A DNA stretch of 64,000 bases, from NCBI GenBank assembly GCA_963747335.1, contig CAVVEV010000003.1, positions 124,001 through 188,000 on the forward strand, read 5' to 3'. The DNA is from Prado023 sp963747335 (GTDB lineage: Bacteria > Actinomycetota > Actinomycetes > S36-B12 > CAIYMF01). A model generated the notes under the pieces. That model made no database searches. It had not been told where the DNA came from and saw only the letters and a list, made by a program, of their open reading frames with translations. The position numbers were made by a program, and so were the translations under genes. This document shows positions 17,874 to 26,663 of this stretch, one piece after another (position 1 is the first letter of the stretch; every line of letters begins with the position of its first letter).

Positions 17874-18779
17874 CTACTGAACGGGGTTCAGCTCGGACTT
17901 CGTGATCGCGCCGGCCTCCACGCCCCACGCCTCGAGGACCTGCAGGTAGGTGCCGTCATCCATCAGCTTCTGCAGCGCACCCTGGATGGCCTGGGCGAAC
18001 TCGCCCTGGCCCTTGGGCACGGCGTAGCCGTACGGGGCGGCGTCGTAGATGTCGCCCACGGGCTGGAGCTTGTCGCCAGTCTGCTGGATGGCGTAGGCGA
18101 CGACCGGGGAGTCAGCGAGCATCGCGTCGTCCTTGCCGCTGACCACGGCAGCGGTGGCGTCGCTCTGCAGCTGGTACTGCTCGATGGTGATGGCGTCCTT
18201 GCCCGCGTCGGTGCAGGCCTGCGAGCGGGCGGTGATGTCGTCGACCTGGACGGTGGCCTTCTGGACCGCGACCTTGCGCCCGCAGGCGTTGTCGGGGGTG
18301 ATCCCGTCCGGGTTGCCCTTCGGCGCGGCCCACGTGGTTCCGGCGCTGAAGTAGCTGGGCATGTCGACCTGCTCGATGCGCTCCGGGTTGATGGTGAAGG
18401 AGGAGACCCCGAGCTCGTACTTGCCGGTCTTCACGCCCTCGACCAGCGAGTCGAAGGGCGCGTTCTGCATCTCGACCTCCAGGCCGAGCACCTGGCCGAC
18501 GGCGCGTGCCAGGTCGACGTCGAATCCGACGACCGTCTCGCCATCGGTGTCGATGAACTGGTTGGGCGCGTAGGACGCGTCGGTGCCGATGAGCAGCGTG
18601 CCGTCCGAGGCGATCTCGGCCGGCACCATGGCAGCGAGGGCGTCGTCCTTCGCTACCGTGGGTTGCGCGGCGTTGCTCGCCTCCGGCGCCTCGGTGTCCG
18701 AGGAGCTGCAGCCTGCCATTCCCACTGCCAGGGCCAGCGTTCCTGCGGCCACGGCCATCCTGCTGATGCGCACGCGCAT
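17874..18779 (-). CDS. Amino-acid ABC transporter substrate-binding lipoprotein
   Basis: The 301-residue protein begins with a lipoprotein signal (MRVRISRMAVAAG, then VGMAGC as lipobox). It continues as a family-3 extracellular solute-binding protein: GTLLIGTDASYAPNQF near the start and VGFDVDLARAVGQVLGLEV after it. It should capture a polar amino acid outside the cell and hand it to the permease encoded 12 bases downstream. ATG 18779 is set by the signal peptide. Confidence 0.95.
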   Translation of the reverse strand: MRVRISRMAVAAGTLALAVGMAGCSSSDTEAPEASNAAQPTVAKDDALAAMVPAEIASDGTLLIGTDASYAPNQFIDTDGETVVGFDVDLARAVGQVLGLEVEMQNAPFDSLVEGVKTGKYELGVSSFTINPERIEQVDMPSYFSAGTTWAAPKGNPDGITPDNACGRKVAVQKATVQVDDITARSQACTDAGKDAITIEQYQLQSDATAAVVSGKDDAMLADSPVVAYAIQQTGDKLQPVGDIYDAAPYGYAVPKGQGEFAQAIQGALQKLMDDGTYLQVLEAWGVEAGAITKSELNPVQ

Positions 18780-18886
18780 TCCCGGTCTCCCATCACATCG
18801 TCGTCGGAGGACTTCCCCCACGCGCGGGAGTCTACGGGCGCTGCCAGGCCGTCCCTGACGCGGTCGCCCGCTGCCTGGGACTGGGC

Positions 18887-18892
18887 GACAAT
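18887..18892 (+). promoter_or_regulatory. -10 element of a leaderless promoter (DUF255 gene)
   Basis: GACAAT is followed by exactly 7 bases and then the GTG start at 18900, with no credible ribosome-binding site. This fits a leaderless transcript. Confidence 0.45.
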
Positions 18893-18899
18893 CGGGACC

Positions 18900-20927
18900 G
18901 TGGTCAACCGCCTGGGCGATGCGCTCTCCCCGTACCTGCGCCAGCACGCCGACAACCCGGTGGACTGGTGGCCGTGGTCCGAGGAGGCGTTCGCCGAGGC
19001 CCGTGCGCGCGACGTCCCGGTGCTGCTGTCGGTCGGCTACGCGGCGTGCCACTGGTGCCACGTGATGGCCCACGAGTCCTTCGAGGACCCGCGCACAGCC
19101 GCCCTGATGAACGAGCGCTTCGTCAGCATCAAGGTCGACCGTGAGGAGCGGCCCGACATCGATGCGGTCTACATGGAGGCCACCCAGGCGCTGACCGGTC
19201 GCGGCGGCTGGCCGATGACGGTGTTCCTCGACCACGACGGGAGGGCGTTCCTGGCCGGCACCTACTTCCCGCCGGTGGCGCACGGTGGGATGCCCTCGTT
19301 CACCGACGTGCTGCGCGGGGTTGACCGGACGTGGCGCGAGGACCGCGCGCGCGTCGACGGGGCGGCGCAGCAGATCCACGCGGCGCTCTCGGCCCGCGAT
19401 GGGGCTCCGGCATCGCGGAGTCGCCCTCCCGGATTGGACGACGTCACGCACGCACTGGATGCCCTGGCCGAGGGCTTCGACCGTGTGCAAGGGGGCTTCG
19501 GCGCGGCGCCGAAGTTCCCGCCCTCGATGGTCCTGGAGTTCCTGCTGCGCGCCGACGCCCTGACTCGCTCGGCCGGCCGGTCCGACGAACGCGCCCTGGC
19601 GATGGCCACGCAGACGATGCAGGCCATGGCCCGTGGTGGCATGTACGACCAGCTCGCCGGTGGGTTCGCGCGCTACAGCGTCGACGCCGACTGGGTAGTG
19701 CCGCACTTCGAGAAGATGCTCTACGACAACGCCCTGCTCCTGCGGGTGTACCTGCACTGGTGGCGGGCGACCGGCGATGCCCTCGCTCGGCGGATCGTCG
19801 TGGAGACCGCGCAGTTCCTGCTGGACGACCTGCGCACGCCTGGGGGAGGTTTCGCCTCGGCGCTGGACGCGGACAGTGAGGGGCGGGAGGGCGCCTGCTA
19901 TGTCTGGACGCGCCGCCAGCTGGTGGAGGTGCTCGGCCCCGAGGACGGGTCCTGGGTTGCCGACCTGTGCGGGGTCACCCCGGGCGGGACGTTCGAGCGG
20001 GGGGCATCGGTGCTGCAGCTGCGGACCGACCCCGACGATCCGGACCGCTGGGCGACGGCGCGCGCCACCCTGCTGGAGTCCCGGCGCCTGCGGGAGCAGC
20101 CGGCCCGGGACGACAAGGTCGTGGCGGCGTGGAACGGACTGGCCATGGCGGCGCTGGCCGAGGCCGGCGCCCTCCTCGACGAACCTGCGTGGATCGCGGC
20201 GGCGGTGCAGTGTGCCGAGCTGCTCGTCGAATCCCACTGGGATCCCTCCTCCGGCCACCTGGCACGGGTCTCGCTGGACGCGAGGGTCAGTGCCGACGCG
20301 GCTGGCGTCCTGGAGGACCACGCCGACCTGGCCGAGGGGCTCCTCGCGCTGTTCCAGGTGACCGGGGACGAGCGCTGGTTCGCGACGGCGAGGGCGCTGC
20401 TCGACGTCGTCCTCGAGCGGTTCGGTGATGGCGAGGGTGGGTTCTTCGATACGGCCGTGGATGCTCCCCGGCTGGTGCGCAGGCCGCGCGACCCCAGCGA
20501 CGGGGTCACGCCCTCGGGTGCCTCGGGTGCTGCCCACGCACTGCTGACGCTCGGGGCGCTCACCGGCGACTCGACCTACCTCACCGCGGCCGACTCCGCG
20601 ATCGGCTCCCTGATGCCGATCGCCACCGCGTCCCCTCGATTCGCGGGCTGGGCCTGGTCGACGATCACTGCCCGCCTCGCGGGCCCGGTCCAGGTGGCCG
20701 TCGTGGAGCCCGCGGGGATCGCCGCGTCCGACCTGCACCGGGTGGCGCTGGCCTCCACCTCCCCGGGCCTGGTGGTGGCCGTGGGACAGGAGGGGCTCTC
20801 GACCGTGCCGTTGCTCGCGGGCCGCCCCGCCCTCGGGGGACAGCCCACGGCGTACCCCTGCCGCGGCTTCGTCTGCGGCCTGCCTGTCACGGACCCGGCG
20901 GCGCTCCGGGTGGCACTGGACGGCTGA
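18900..20927 (+). CDS. DUF255 / YyaL-type thioredoxin-fold protein
   Basis: The 675-residue protein opens NRLGDALSPYLRQHADNPVD and WWPWSEEAF, the hallmark of the YyaL/SPATA20 family. It carries a thioredoxin-like CHWCHVM motif near residue 57, then VDREERPDID and GGWPMTVFL. The C-terminal two-thirds is an alpha/alpha-barrel resembling six-hairpin glycosidases (PKFPPSMVLEFL, HFEKMLYDNALLL, DADSEGREG). The biochemical role of the family is not established. The frame is open far upstream, but the family start and the -10 sequence favour GTG 18900. It is divergent from the ABC operon. Confidence 0.92.
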   Translation: MVNRLGDALSPYLRQHADNPVDWWPWSEEAFAEARARDVPVLLSVGYAACHWCHVMAHESFEDPRTAALMNERFVSIKVDREERPDIDAVYMEATQALTGRGGWPMTVFLDHDGRAFLAGTYFPPVAHGGMPSFTDVLRGVDRTWREDRARVDGAAQQIHAALSARDGAPASRSRPPGLDDVTHALDALAEGFDRVQGGFGAAPKFPPSMVLEFLLRADALTRSAGRSDERALAMATQTMQAMARGGMYDQLAGGFARYSVDADWVVPHFEKMLYDNALLLRVYLHWWRATGDALARRIVVETAQFLLDDLRTPGGGFASALDADSEGREGACYVWTRRQLVEVLGPEDGSWVADLCGVTPGGTFERGASVLQLRTDPDDPDRWATARATLLESRRLREQPARDDKVVAAWNGLAMAALAEAGALLDEPAWIAAAVQCAELLVESHWDPSSGHLARVSLDARVSADAAGVLEDHADLAEGLLALFQVTGDERWFATARALLDVVLERFGDGEGGFFDTAVDAPRLVRRPRDPSDGVTPSGASGAAHALLTLGALTGDSTYLTAADSAIGSLMPIATASPRFAGWAWSTITARLAGPVQVAVVEPAGIAASDLHRVALASTSPGLVVAVGQEGLSTVPLLAGRPALGGQPTAYPCRGFVCGLPVTDPAALRVALDG

Positions 20928-20984
20928 CGCCGCGGACGGCTGGGGCTGGACGGCCGGCGCCGGGCAGGACGGCTGGGGCCGCGT

Positions 20985-21941
20985 TCAGCGGGGGTTCAGC
21001 AGCATCCCCGCCGCACGCGCGGTCCCGCGCCGACCGTCACCCAGGACCACCACGGCTGTCCCCGAGTGCCGTTCGAGGCGGACCTCGCTGCGTGCCCCGA
21101 GCGTCCCGCCGTCGTGCATGAGCACATCGCCGTCGCCGAGGAGGAACCAGCCCAGCCCGACCCCCATCCGTCCACGCTCCGATCGGGGCCGCAACGTCTC
21201 GGCGATGGCGTCGGCCAGCGGACCGACGCCGTCACGGATCGTCTCGAGGAAGCGCAGGAGGTCGTTGGCAGGGGCTCGCAGCCCGCCTGCGCCGGCCAGG
21301 GCAGCCAGATGCCACGGTGGTACCGGCTTGCCGCGGTGATGGCCCTGGTGCAGGGGGGCGTCGTCGAACGAGGTCGACTCCAGCCCGAGCGGGCCGATCA
21401 CGCGGGTCATGAGCGTCTGCTCGTAGCCCAGTCCAGTGACCTGTCCCAACAACAGCCCGAGCAGTCCGACCCCGAAGTTGGAGTAGCGCACGGGGGCCTG
21501 TCCCGGGGCGCCGCGCACCCGGGTCCGGGCAAGTGCAGCGATGAGCAGGTCCGCATCGATGGCGGCGTACGGATCGGCCATGGCCGAGCGCGACATGCCC
21601 TTCGACATCAGGCCGGGTGGCAGCCGGGGCAGCCCGGACCGGTGGCAGGCCAGGTGCTCGAGGGTGATCCTGTCCACGCCCCGTGCCAGCCGGGTCCCAT
21701 CGGGCAGCAGGTCCGCGACGCGATCCTCGAGGTGGACCTCACCTGCCTGGGCCAGCTCCGCCAGCAGCAGGCAGGTGAACACCTTCGTGATCGAGCCGAT
21801 CTCGCAGCGCGCATCAGCATCGCCGACCTGGTGGCGCCCGTCAGGGGTCGAGACAGCGACGATCGGGTCGACGTGACCGCGGCTGACCAGGTACTCGTGG
21901 GAGGCAGCGACCCGCTCGGGCCATGGCAGGGAGGTCGACAC
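20985..21941 (-). CDS. Serine hydrolase of the beta-lactamase/class C family
   Basis: The protein has the active-site tetrad GSITKVF (S-x-x-K), the Tyr motif VRYSNFG and the third motif MHDGGTLG, typical of class C beta-lactamase/DD-peptidase-like esterases. It has no signal peptide, so it is probably a cytoplasmic esterase or peptidase rather than a secreted beta-lactamase. GTG 21941 is chosen because GGAGAAGGAAG stands just upstream; a GTG at 21992 is also in frame. Confidence 0.85.
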   Translation of the reverse strand: MSTSLPWPERVAASHEYLVSRGHVDPIVAVSTPDGRHQVGDADARCEIGSITKVFTCLLLAELAQAGEVHLEDRVADLLPDGTRLARGVDRITLEHLACHRSGLPRLPPGLMSKGMSRSAMADPYAAIDADLLIAALARTRVRGAPGQAPVRYSNFGVGLLGLLLGQVTGLGYEQTLMTRVIGPLGLESTSFDDAPLHQGHHRGKPVPPWHLAALAGAGGLRAPANDLLRFLETIRDGVGPLADAIAETLRPRSERGRMGVGLGWFLLGDGDVLMHDGGTLGARSEVRLERHSGTAVVVLGDGRRGTARAAGMLLNPR

Positions 21942-21956
21942 GGGCTTCCTTCTCCG

Positions 21957-21977
21957 GTGATCCCCCGTGCTGATCAC
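21957..21977. promoter_or_regulatory. Inverted repeat upstream of the serine hydrolase gene
   Basis: GTGATC (21957-21962) and GATCAC (21972-21977) form a perfect 6-bp dyad with a 9-base spacer, directly before the preferred start. This is operator-like. No cognate regulator is identified. Confidence 0.25.
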
Positions 21978-22129
21978 TACGTCGTGCGCCACCGTATCGC
22001 CACGGGGAGCTGCCTGTCAGTCGGGGATGGGTCGCCGAAACCCCGGCGCATGACCCAGGACTGTGCTGGACTTGGCTCCGTGGACCGGGGACCACCCACC
22101 CACGTGCCGAGCGGCAGGAGGCGTCAACG

Positions 22130-22684
22130 ATGGTCGCAGTCCCAGGAAGTGCCCCGGGCAGGGTCCTCAGCGAGGATCTCGGTGGACCGTTCGACCTGAT
22201 CAACGGGCTCCCGGTGCATGCCCTGGTCATCCACGCCGCCGTCGTGCTCGTACCGTTGACGGCCCTCGGGCTTGTCGTCATGGCCATCTGGCCGCGGTTC
22301 TCCCGCGGGCACGGCTGGCTGGTGGTCGTATCCGGGGTGGTCGCGACGATGTCCAGCTTCGTCGCGAGGCAATCCGGTGAGGCCCTCGAGGAGCGCGTGG
22401 GGGAGGCCGGCTTCGACCATGCCGATCTCGGCGAGGTGATGCCGTTCTTCGCCGCGGCGATGCTGGTCGCGGTCATCGTCCTGTGGTTGATCGACCGCAG
22501 CGCACCCGACTCCGGGCCAGCGCCGCGACGGGCCCTGCGTGTCGTGGTGGCGGTCATCGGTGTCGTCATCGCCGTGGCCAACCTCGTCTGGGTCTTCAGG
22601 GTGGGCGACTCGGGGGCCAAGTCGGTCTGGACCGGCAAGGTGGCGGCCTCGACCTTCGACTCCGGCTCGGACGACGACGAGTAG
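22130..22684 (+). CDS. DUF2231 membrane protein
   Basis: The 184-residue protein has about four transmembrane segments. The first carries the family motif NGLPVHALVIHAAVVLVPLT, with two conserved His. The C-terminus is a short acidic tail (SGSDDDE). The family is thought to be redox- or heme-associated in some bacteria, but no function is fixed. AGGAGG precedes ATG 22130. Confidence 0.8.
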   Translation: MVAVPGSAPGRVLSEDLGGPFDLINGLPVHALVIHAAVVLVPLTALGLVVMAIWPRFSRGHGWLVVVSGVVATMSSFVARQSGEALEERVGEAGFDHADLGEVMPFFAAAMLVAVIVLWLIDRSAPDSGPAPRRALRVVVAVIGVVIAVANLVWVFRVGDSGAKSVWTGKVAASTFDSGSDDDE

Positions 22685-22688
22685 GCTC

Positions 22689-22708
22689 CGCGGCCCGCGT
22701 CAGCCGCG
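22689..22708. terminator. Possible stem-loop between convergent genes
   Basis: CGCGGC (22689-22694) can pair with GCCGCG (22703-22708) across an 8-base loop between the ends of the DUF2231 and DUF1905 genes. It has no T-run. Confidence 0.25.
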
Positions 22709-23137
22709 CAGCTCGGCCAGCGCCTTGTCGATGCGGCGCGCACGCGTGTCGGCCGCCTTGGCGCCCTCGACAGACAGCACGATCCGGCGCTTGCTGCTGT
22801 AGGACAGCCGGTCGAACGCTGCCTGCGCGGTCGCCTCGGCCGCGAGCGCAGCCGCCAGGTCCTCGGGTACCTCGACCTCCCGCGGGGCGTCGTCGACCGT
22901 GACCTCGACGTCCACCTCCTGCCCCGCCTGCACGGCAGCCGCCTGCCGGTGCTCTGCGGCCAGCGGGAGCATGTAGGCGCCGTTGTAGGCGGCGATCGTG
23001 CTGCGGTAGGAATGCCCTCCCAGGGTCACGAGGACCGGCACCCGCTTGCCCCGCCCCAACCCCAGCACGACCTCCTCCGGCACGGGGATCCCCGTCGCGG
23101 TCTTGCCGGACTGCTCGATCGTCGCCGTGAACCTCAT
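22700..23137 (-). CDS. DUF1905/YdeI-type small protein
   Basis: The 145-residue protein has an N-terminal DUF1905 beta-barrel-like part (MRFTATIEQSGKTATGIPVP, GGHSYRSTIAAYNGAYMLPL). A YdeI/OmpD-associated C-terminal helix pair follows (LAAALAAEATAQAAFDRLSY, then RIDKALAELRG). Such proteins are small, cytoplasmic and of unknown activity; some members protect against bacteriocins or peptides. ATG 23137 begins the DUF1905 fold. Confidence 0.8.
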   Translation of the reverse strand: MRFTATIEQSGKTATGIPVPEEVVLGLGRGKRVPVLVTLGGHSYRSTIAAYNGAYMLPLAAEHRQAAAVQAGQEVDVEVTVDDAPREVEVPEDLAAALAAEATAQAAFDRLSYSSKRRIVLSVEGAKAADTRARRIDKALAELRG

Positions 23138-23144
23138 GGGCGGG

Positions 23145-23150
23145 AGTATC
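23145..23150 (-). promoter_or_regulatory. -10 element of a leaderless promoter (DUF1905 gene)
   Basis: On the minus strand GATACT is followed by 7 bases and the ATG at 23137. No ribosome-binding site is present. Confidence 0.4.
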
Positions 23151-23328
23151 CCCTGACGTCTGGCCGTGGTGCCCTGCTGACAGTGCGGTGCTCGATCCGG
23201 TCGACTCCATGGTCGGGATCGACCACCGCAACCGCGGGCGTGAGGCCCGATCCGGGTGACCTTCGGCCCTGCGCTGGGCACTGATCCACGAGTTGACTGG
23301 GGGAATCGCTCGGCCCAGGAGGACCGCC

Positions 23329-24639
23329 ATGGGGCACACGCTCGCCGATCCCGACCTCGCCTACCAGCGCCTGCAGCAACGGCTGGACCGGATGCCGACC
23401 GGGGCGCCGGACTCCCCGGTGTTCCAGCAGATCCTGCGCCTGCTGTTCACCGTCGAGGAGGCCGAGATCGCGGCGCGGATGCCGACCCTCTGCTCCATTC
23501 CGACGCTGGCCAGCCGGACCGGCCGGACGGAGACCGAGCTGAGCCCGATGGTCGACCTGATGGCTGCCAAGGGCCTGGTGCTGGACCTCGAGCACCACGG
23601 GCAGCGCTACGTGGCGCTGGCCCCGGTGGTGATCGGGTTCTTCGAGTTCACGTTCATGCGGGTCCGCGAGGACGCCCCGATGGAGCAGCTCGCGCAGCTG
23701 TTCCACGAGTACATGTTCGACGACGTGTCCTTCGCCCACTCGGTGTTCCGCGGCAGCACGCAGATCGGCCGCTCGCTGGTGCGCGAGGAGGCCCTGCCCG
23801 AGGACCCGCAGGTCGAGGTCCTCGACTGGGAGCTGGCCACGCACATCGTCTCCGAGGCCTCCTCCGTGGCCGTCTCGCTGTGCCCCTGCCGGACGCACGC
23901 GGCCCTCATCGGGCAGGGCTGTGGCAAGCCCACGCGGACGTGCCTGACGTTCGGCGGGGCGGCCGACGCGCTCGTCCGCGCCGGAATCGCCGAGCCCATC
24001 AGCAACGAGGAGGGCCTGGAGATCCTGACCACGGCGAAGGCGGCCGGACTGGCGCAGACCGCGGACAACGTCAAGCACGGGATCAGCTACATGTGCAACT
24101 GCTGCGGATGCTGCTGCGGGATGATGCAGTCGATCCGCCGGCACGGGATCACCGGCTCGATCGTCTCCTCGAACTGGGTCGCCCACGTGGACCTCGACAA
24201 GTGCCGCGGCTGCAAGAAGTGCTTCCACGCCTGCCCCGCGGACGCCATCACGATGGTGGACAACGAGGGCAAGGGGTTGCGCAAGAACTGGGCGATCGTC
24301 GATCCGCTGAAGTGCCTGGGCTGCGGGGTCTGCGACGAGCGGTGCAACTGGGGTGCCCACTCGATGGTCCCGCGCGAGGCCCGCGTGTTCACCCCGGAGA
24401 ACACGTTCGACCGCATGGTCACGATGGCCATCGAGCGCGGAATGCTCGGCGAGCTGCTGGTCGACACCCTCGATGGGGCCGGGCCGCACGCGCTGTCCAG
24501 GGCGCTGGGCATCCTGCAGGGCAGCCGCCCGACGACCGCCGCCCGGGCCATCGAGCCCCTGCGCTCGGTGTTCCTCCGCGGCATGCTGGCCGCGGTGCAT
24601 ACGACCTCGCGCGTTGCCGGCCCCGTCACACCGGTGTGA
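23329..24639 (+). CDS. 4Fe-4S dicluster ferredoxin-like protein
   Basis: The 436-residue protein has a helical N-terminal half, a Cys-rich middle (SLCPCRTHAAL, KPTRTCLTF, CNCCGCCCGM) and a two-cluster ferredoxin domain with CRGCKKCFHACP and CLGCGVCDERC. The unusual CNCCGCCCG patch could bind an extra cluster or metal. It is probably cytoplasmic, as no signal peptide is seen. AGGAGG precedes ATG 23329. The glutamate-cysteine ligase family gene follows 54 bases later. Electron-transfer partner and substrate are unknown. Confidence 0.85.
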   Translation: MGHTLADPDLAYQRLQQRLDRMPTGAPDSPVFQQILRLLFTVEEAEIAARMPTLCSIPTLASRTGRTETELSPMVDLMAAKGLVLDLEHHGQRYVALAPVVIGFFEFTFMRVREDAPMEQLAQLFHEYMFDDVSFAHSVFRGSTQIGRSLVREEALPEDPQVEVLDWELATHIVSEASSVAVSLCPCRTHAALIGQGCGKPTRTCLTFGGAADALVRAGIAEPISNEEGLEILTTAKAAGLAQTADNVKHGISYMCNCCGCCCGMMQSIRRHGITGSIVSSNWVAHVDLDKCRGCKKCFHACPADAITMVDNEGKGLRKNWAIVDPLKCLGCGVCDERCNWGAHSMVPREARVFTPENTFDRMVTMAIERGMLGELLVDTLDGAGPHALSRALGILQGSRPTTAARAIEPLRSVFLRGMLAAVHTTSRVAGPVTPV

Positions 24640-24680
24640 CGGCCACGCCGCTCCACTCGACCGGACGGGCCCACATGGGG

Positions 24681-24686
24681 CAGTCT
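24681..24686 (+). promoter_or_regulatory. -10 element of a leaderless promoter (glutamate-cysteine ligase gene)
   Basis: CAGTCT is followed by 7 bases and ATG 24694. A TCGACC at 24657-24662 could be the -35, with an 18-base spacer. Confidence 0.4.
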
Positions 24687-24693
24687 TCGGACC

Positions 24694-26172
24694 ATGGGCG
24701 AGGACGTGGCGGGCCGCACATTCACCCGGGAGGACCGCGCGCGCTACCGCGACAAGGTGCACCGCTGCCTGGACGTCCTTGCCCAGATGCTGGCTGAGGA
24801 GCAGTTCGAGTTCGACAGCCCGCTGACCGGCATGGAGGTCGAGCTCAACCTGATCGACGCCGAGGGCAACCCTGCGATGCGCAACACGGAGGTGCTTGCC
24901 AGCATCGACAGCCCGGCGTTCGTCCAGGAGCTCGGCCGGTTCAACCTCGAGATCAACATCCCGCCGCAGAGCCTGGTGGGCGACGGTGTGCGCCAGTACG
25001 AGGACCAGGTGCGCGAGCAGCTCAACGTCGGCGACGCGAGGGCCCACCAGCAGGGCGCCGGCCTGGTGATGGTCGGCATCCTGCCCACCCTGCGCCCTGA
25101 GCACATGACCTCGGAGTCGATCAGCACCAACTCCCGGTACGCGATGCTCGACGAGCAGCTGCTCCTGGCCCGCGGTGAGGACCTGCACATCGACATCCGC
25201 GGGCCGAAGGAGTCCCTGGAGACCTACGCCGACTCGATCGCCCCGGAGGCGGCCTGCACGAGCGTGCAGTTCCATCTGCAGGTCAGTCCGGACGAGTTCG
25301 CGAGCTCCTGGAACGCTGCCCAGTGCCTGGCCGCCGCACAGGTGGCCCTGGGGGCGAACTCCCCCTACTTCCTCGGCAAAGAGCTGTGGCGGGAGACTCG
25401 GATCGCGCTGTTCACCCAGGCCACGGACACCCGCCCGGCTGAGATGAAGGCGCAGGGCGTGCGGCCCCGGGTGTGGTTCGGCGAGCGCTGGATCACCAGC
25501 GTGTTCGACCTCTTCGAGGAGAACCTGACATTCTTCCCCGCGCTGCTGCCGGTCCTCGATGATGAGGATCCTGAGGTCGAGCTCGCCGCCGGGCGGACCC
25601 CCTCGCTGCGTGAGCTCCGCCTGCACAACGGGACGGTCTGGCGCTGGAACCGCCCGGTCTACGACGTCGTGGCGGGTCGTCCGCACCTGCGCGTCGAGAA
25701 CCGGGTCCTGCCGGCGGGGCCGACCGTCGTGGACACGCTGGCCAACGGAGCCTTCTACTTCGGGGCGCTGAGACACCTGGCTGAGGAGGAGCGACCCATC
25801 TGGTCGCGCATGTCGTTCGGGGCGGCTGAGGAGAACTTCACCCGCTGCGCGATGCGTGGCCTGGACACCACTGTCTACTGGCCGGAGATGGGCGAGGTGC
25901 CGATCGGCGAGCTCGTCCTGCGCCGCCTCCTCCCGCACGCCCACGCGGGCCTGCAGGAGTGGGGGGTGGACGACGACATCCGGGAGCGGCTGATGGGGAT
26001 CATCGAGGGCCGCTGCGCCTCCGGGCGCAACGGTGCCAAGTGGCAGGTCCACGCGGTCGAGACCTTCGAGGCCCATGGAATGGACCGCTGGGAGGCGCTG
26101 CGCAGGATGACGCTGGAGTACACCGCCCGGATGCACACGAACACACCCGTGCACACGTGGGACCCGGTCTGA
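24694..26172 (+). CDS. Glutamate-cysteine ligase family protein (GCS2-like)
   Basis: The 492-residue protein has the ATP-grasp-unrelated GCS fold: GMEVELNLIDAEG near residue 46 (metal/ATP-binding Glu residues), FNLEINIPPQ near residue 85, then ISTNSRYAMLDEQLL and SVQFHLQVSP. Family members join glutamate or other amino acids to amines or cysteine. Actinobacteria use mycothiol, so the product need not be glutathione; an ergothioneine-type or other gamma-glutamyl product is possible. It sits between an iron-sulfur protein gene and a rhodanese gene. Confidence 0.85.
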   Translation: MGEDVAGRTFTREDRARYRDKVHRCLDVLAQMLAEEQFEFDSPLTGMEVELNLIDAEGNPAMRNTEVLASIDSPAFVQELGRFNLEINIPPQSLVGDGVRQYEDQVREQLNVGDARAHQQGAGLVMVGILPTLRPEHMTSESISTNSRYAMLDEQLLLARGEDLHIDIRGPKESLETYADSIAPEAACTSVQFHLQVSPDEFASSWNAAQCLAAAQVALGANSPYFLGKELWRETRIALFTQATDTRPAEMKAQGVRPRVWFGERWITSVFDLFEENLTFFPALLPVLDDEDPEVELAAGRTPSLRELRLHNGTVWRWNRPVYDVVAGRPHLRVENRVLPAGPTVVDTLANGAFYFGALRHLAEEERPIWSRMSFGAAEENFTRCAMRGLDTTVYWPEMGEVPIGELVLRRLLPHAHAGLQEWGVDDDIRERLMGIIEGRCASGRNGAKWQVHAVETFEAHGMDRWEALRRMTLEYTARMHTNTPVHTWDPV

Positions 26173-26209
26173 GGGTCGGCGAGCGAGTGCCGTCGAGCAG
26201 GTTTCGCTC

Positions 26210-26225
26210 ATACCCCCCGGGGTAT
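26210..26225. promoter_or_regulatory. CsoR/CstR-type operator before the rhodanese gene
   Basis: ATACCCCCCGGGGTAT is a perfect 7-bp inverted repeat (ATACCCC/GGGGTAT) with a 2-base centre. This is the form of CsoR-family operators. It overlaps the TATATA/TATACC sequence that would serve as -10. The persulfide sensor CstR uses similar sites in front of rhodanese genes. No csoR-like gene lies in this window. Confidence 0.6.
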
Positions 26226-26269
26226 ATACCCTCCAGTCACCCTGACGACCCGAGTGCGAGGAGTACGCC

Positions 26270-26590
26270 ATGACCGAGACCATCACCGTGCAGGACCTTG
26301 CCGCCAGGATCAGCGCCGGTGACGTCGACCTGATCGACGTCCGCGAGGTCCACGAGTACACGGCAGGCCACGTCCCCGGTGCGCGCAACATCCCGATGAG
26401 CATCCTGCCCGTGCGGGTCAACGAGATCGACAAGCGCTCCGAGGTGCACGTGATCTGCCAGTCCGGCGCCCGCTCCATGCAGGTCGCGATCTGGCTGGCC
26501 AACCAGGGCTACAGCGTCATCAACGTGGCAGGTGGCACCGGCACCTGGGCCATGGCCGGGGGTCCCCTGGAGCAGGGCATGGCCGCCTGA
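26270..26590 (+). CDS. Rhodanese-domain sulfurtransferase
   Basis: The 106-residue protein is a single rhodanese domain: VDLIDVREVHEYTAGHVPGA near the start and the active-site loop VICQSGARSM with catalytic Cys near residue 64. It should carry persulfide sulfur in the cytoplasm. GCGAGGAG precedes ATG 26270. The CsoR/CstR-type operator about 45 bases upstream suggests induction by reactive sulfur (or copper). Confidence 0.94.
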   Translation: MTETITVQDLAARISAGDVDLIDVREVHEYTAGHVPGARNIPMSILPVRVNEIDKRSEVHVICQSGARSMQVAIWLANQGYSVINVAGGTGTWAMAGGPLEQGMAA

Positions 26591-26650
26591 GTCTCGCGGC
26601 TCACCTGAGCGACCCGCGCCGCCAGCGCCCTGCGGGGTCCCGTGGTGCGG

Positions 26651-26656
26651 CAGAAT
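26651..26656 (+). promoter_or_regulatory. -10 element of a leaderless promoter (ceramidase-like gene)
   Basis: CAGAAT is followed by 7 bases and ATG 26664. There is no ribosome-binding site. Confidence 0.35.
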
Positions 26657-26663
26657 CCGGACC

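Noticed and set aside
17874..20738. Long minus-strand frame running from the binding-protein gene through the DUF255 gene
   Set aside because: The binding protein has a clear signal peptide starting at 18779; the rest is a shadow of the DUF255 gene.
20928..20984. Repeated GGACGGCTGGGGC segments after the DUF255 gene
   Set aside because: Only two good copies in a GC-rich stretch; no clear hairpin, site or gene.
23290..23330. TTGACT as -35 of the iron-sulfur protein gene
   Set aside because: No -10 at 16-19 bases; the expected position is occupied by the ribosome-binding site.
23134..26502. Very long open frame on the minus strand opposite the iron-sulfur and ligase genes
   Set aside because: It is a GC-bias shadow: Arg/Gly/His/Gln-rich, no recognisable domain, and opposite well-conserved genes. 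The same applies to long antisense frames at 48421-50595, 50638-53688 and 53983-56196.
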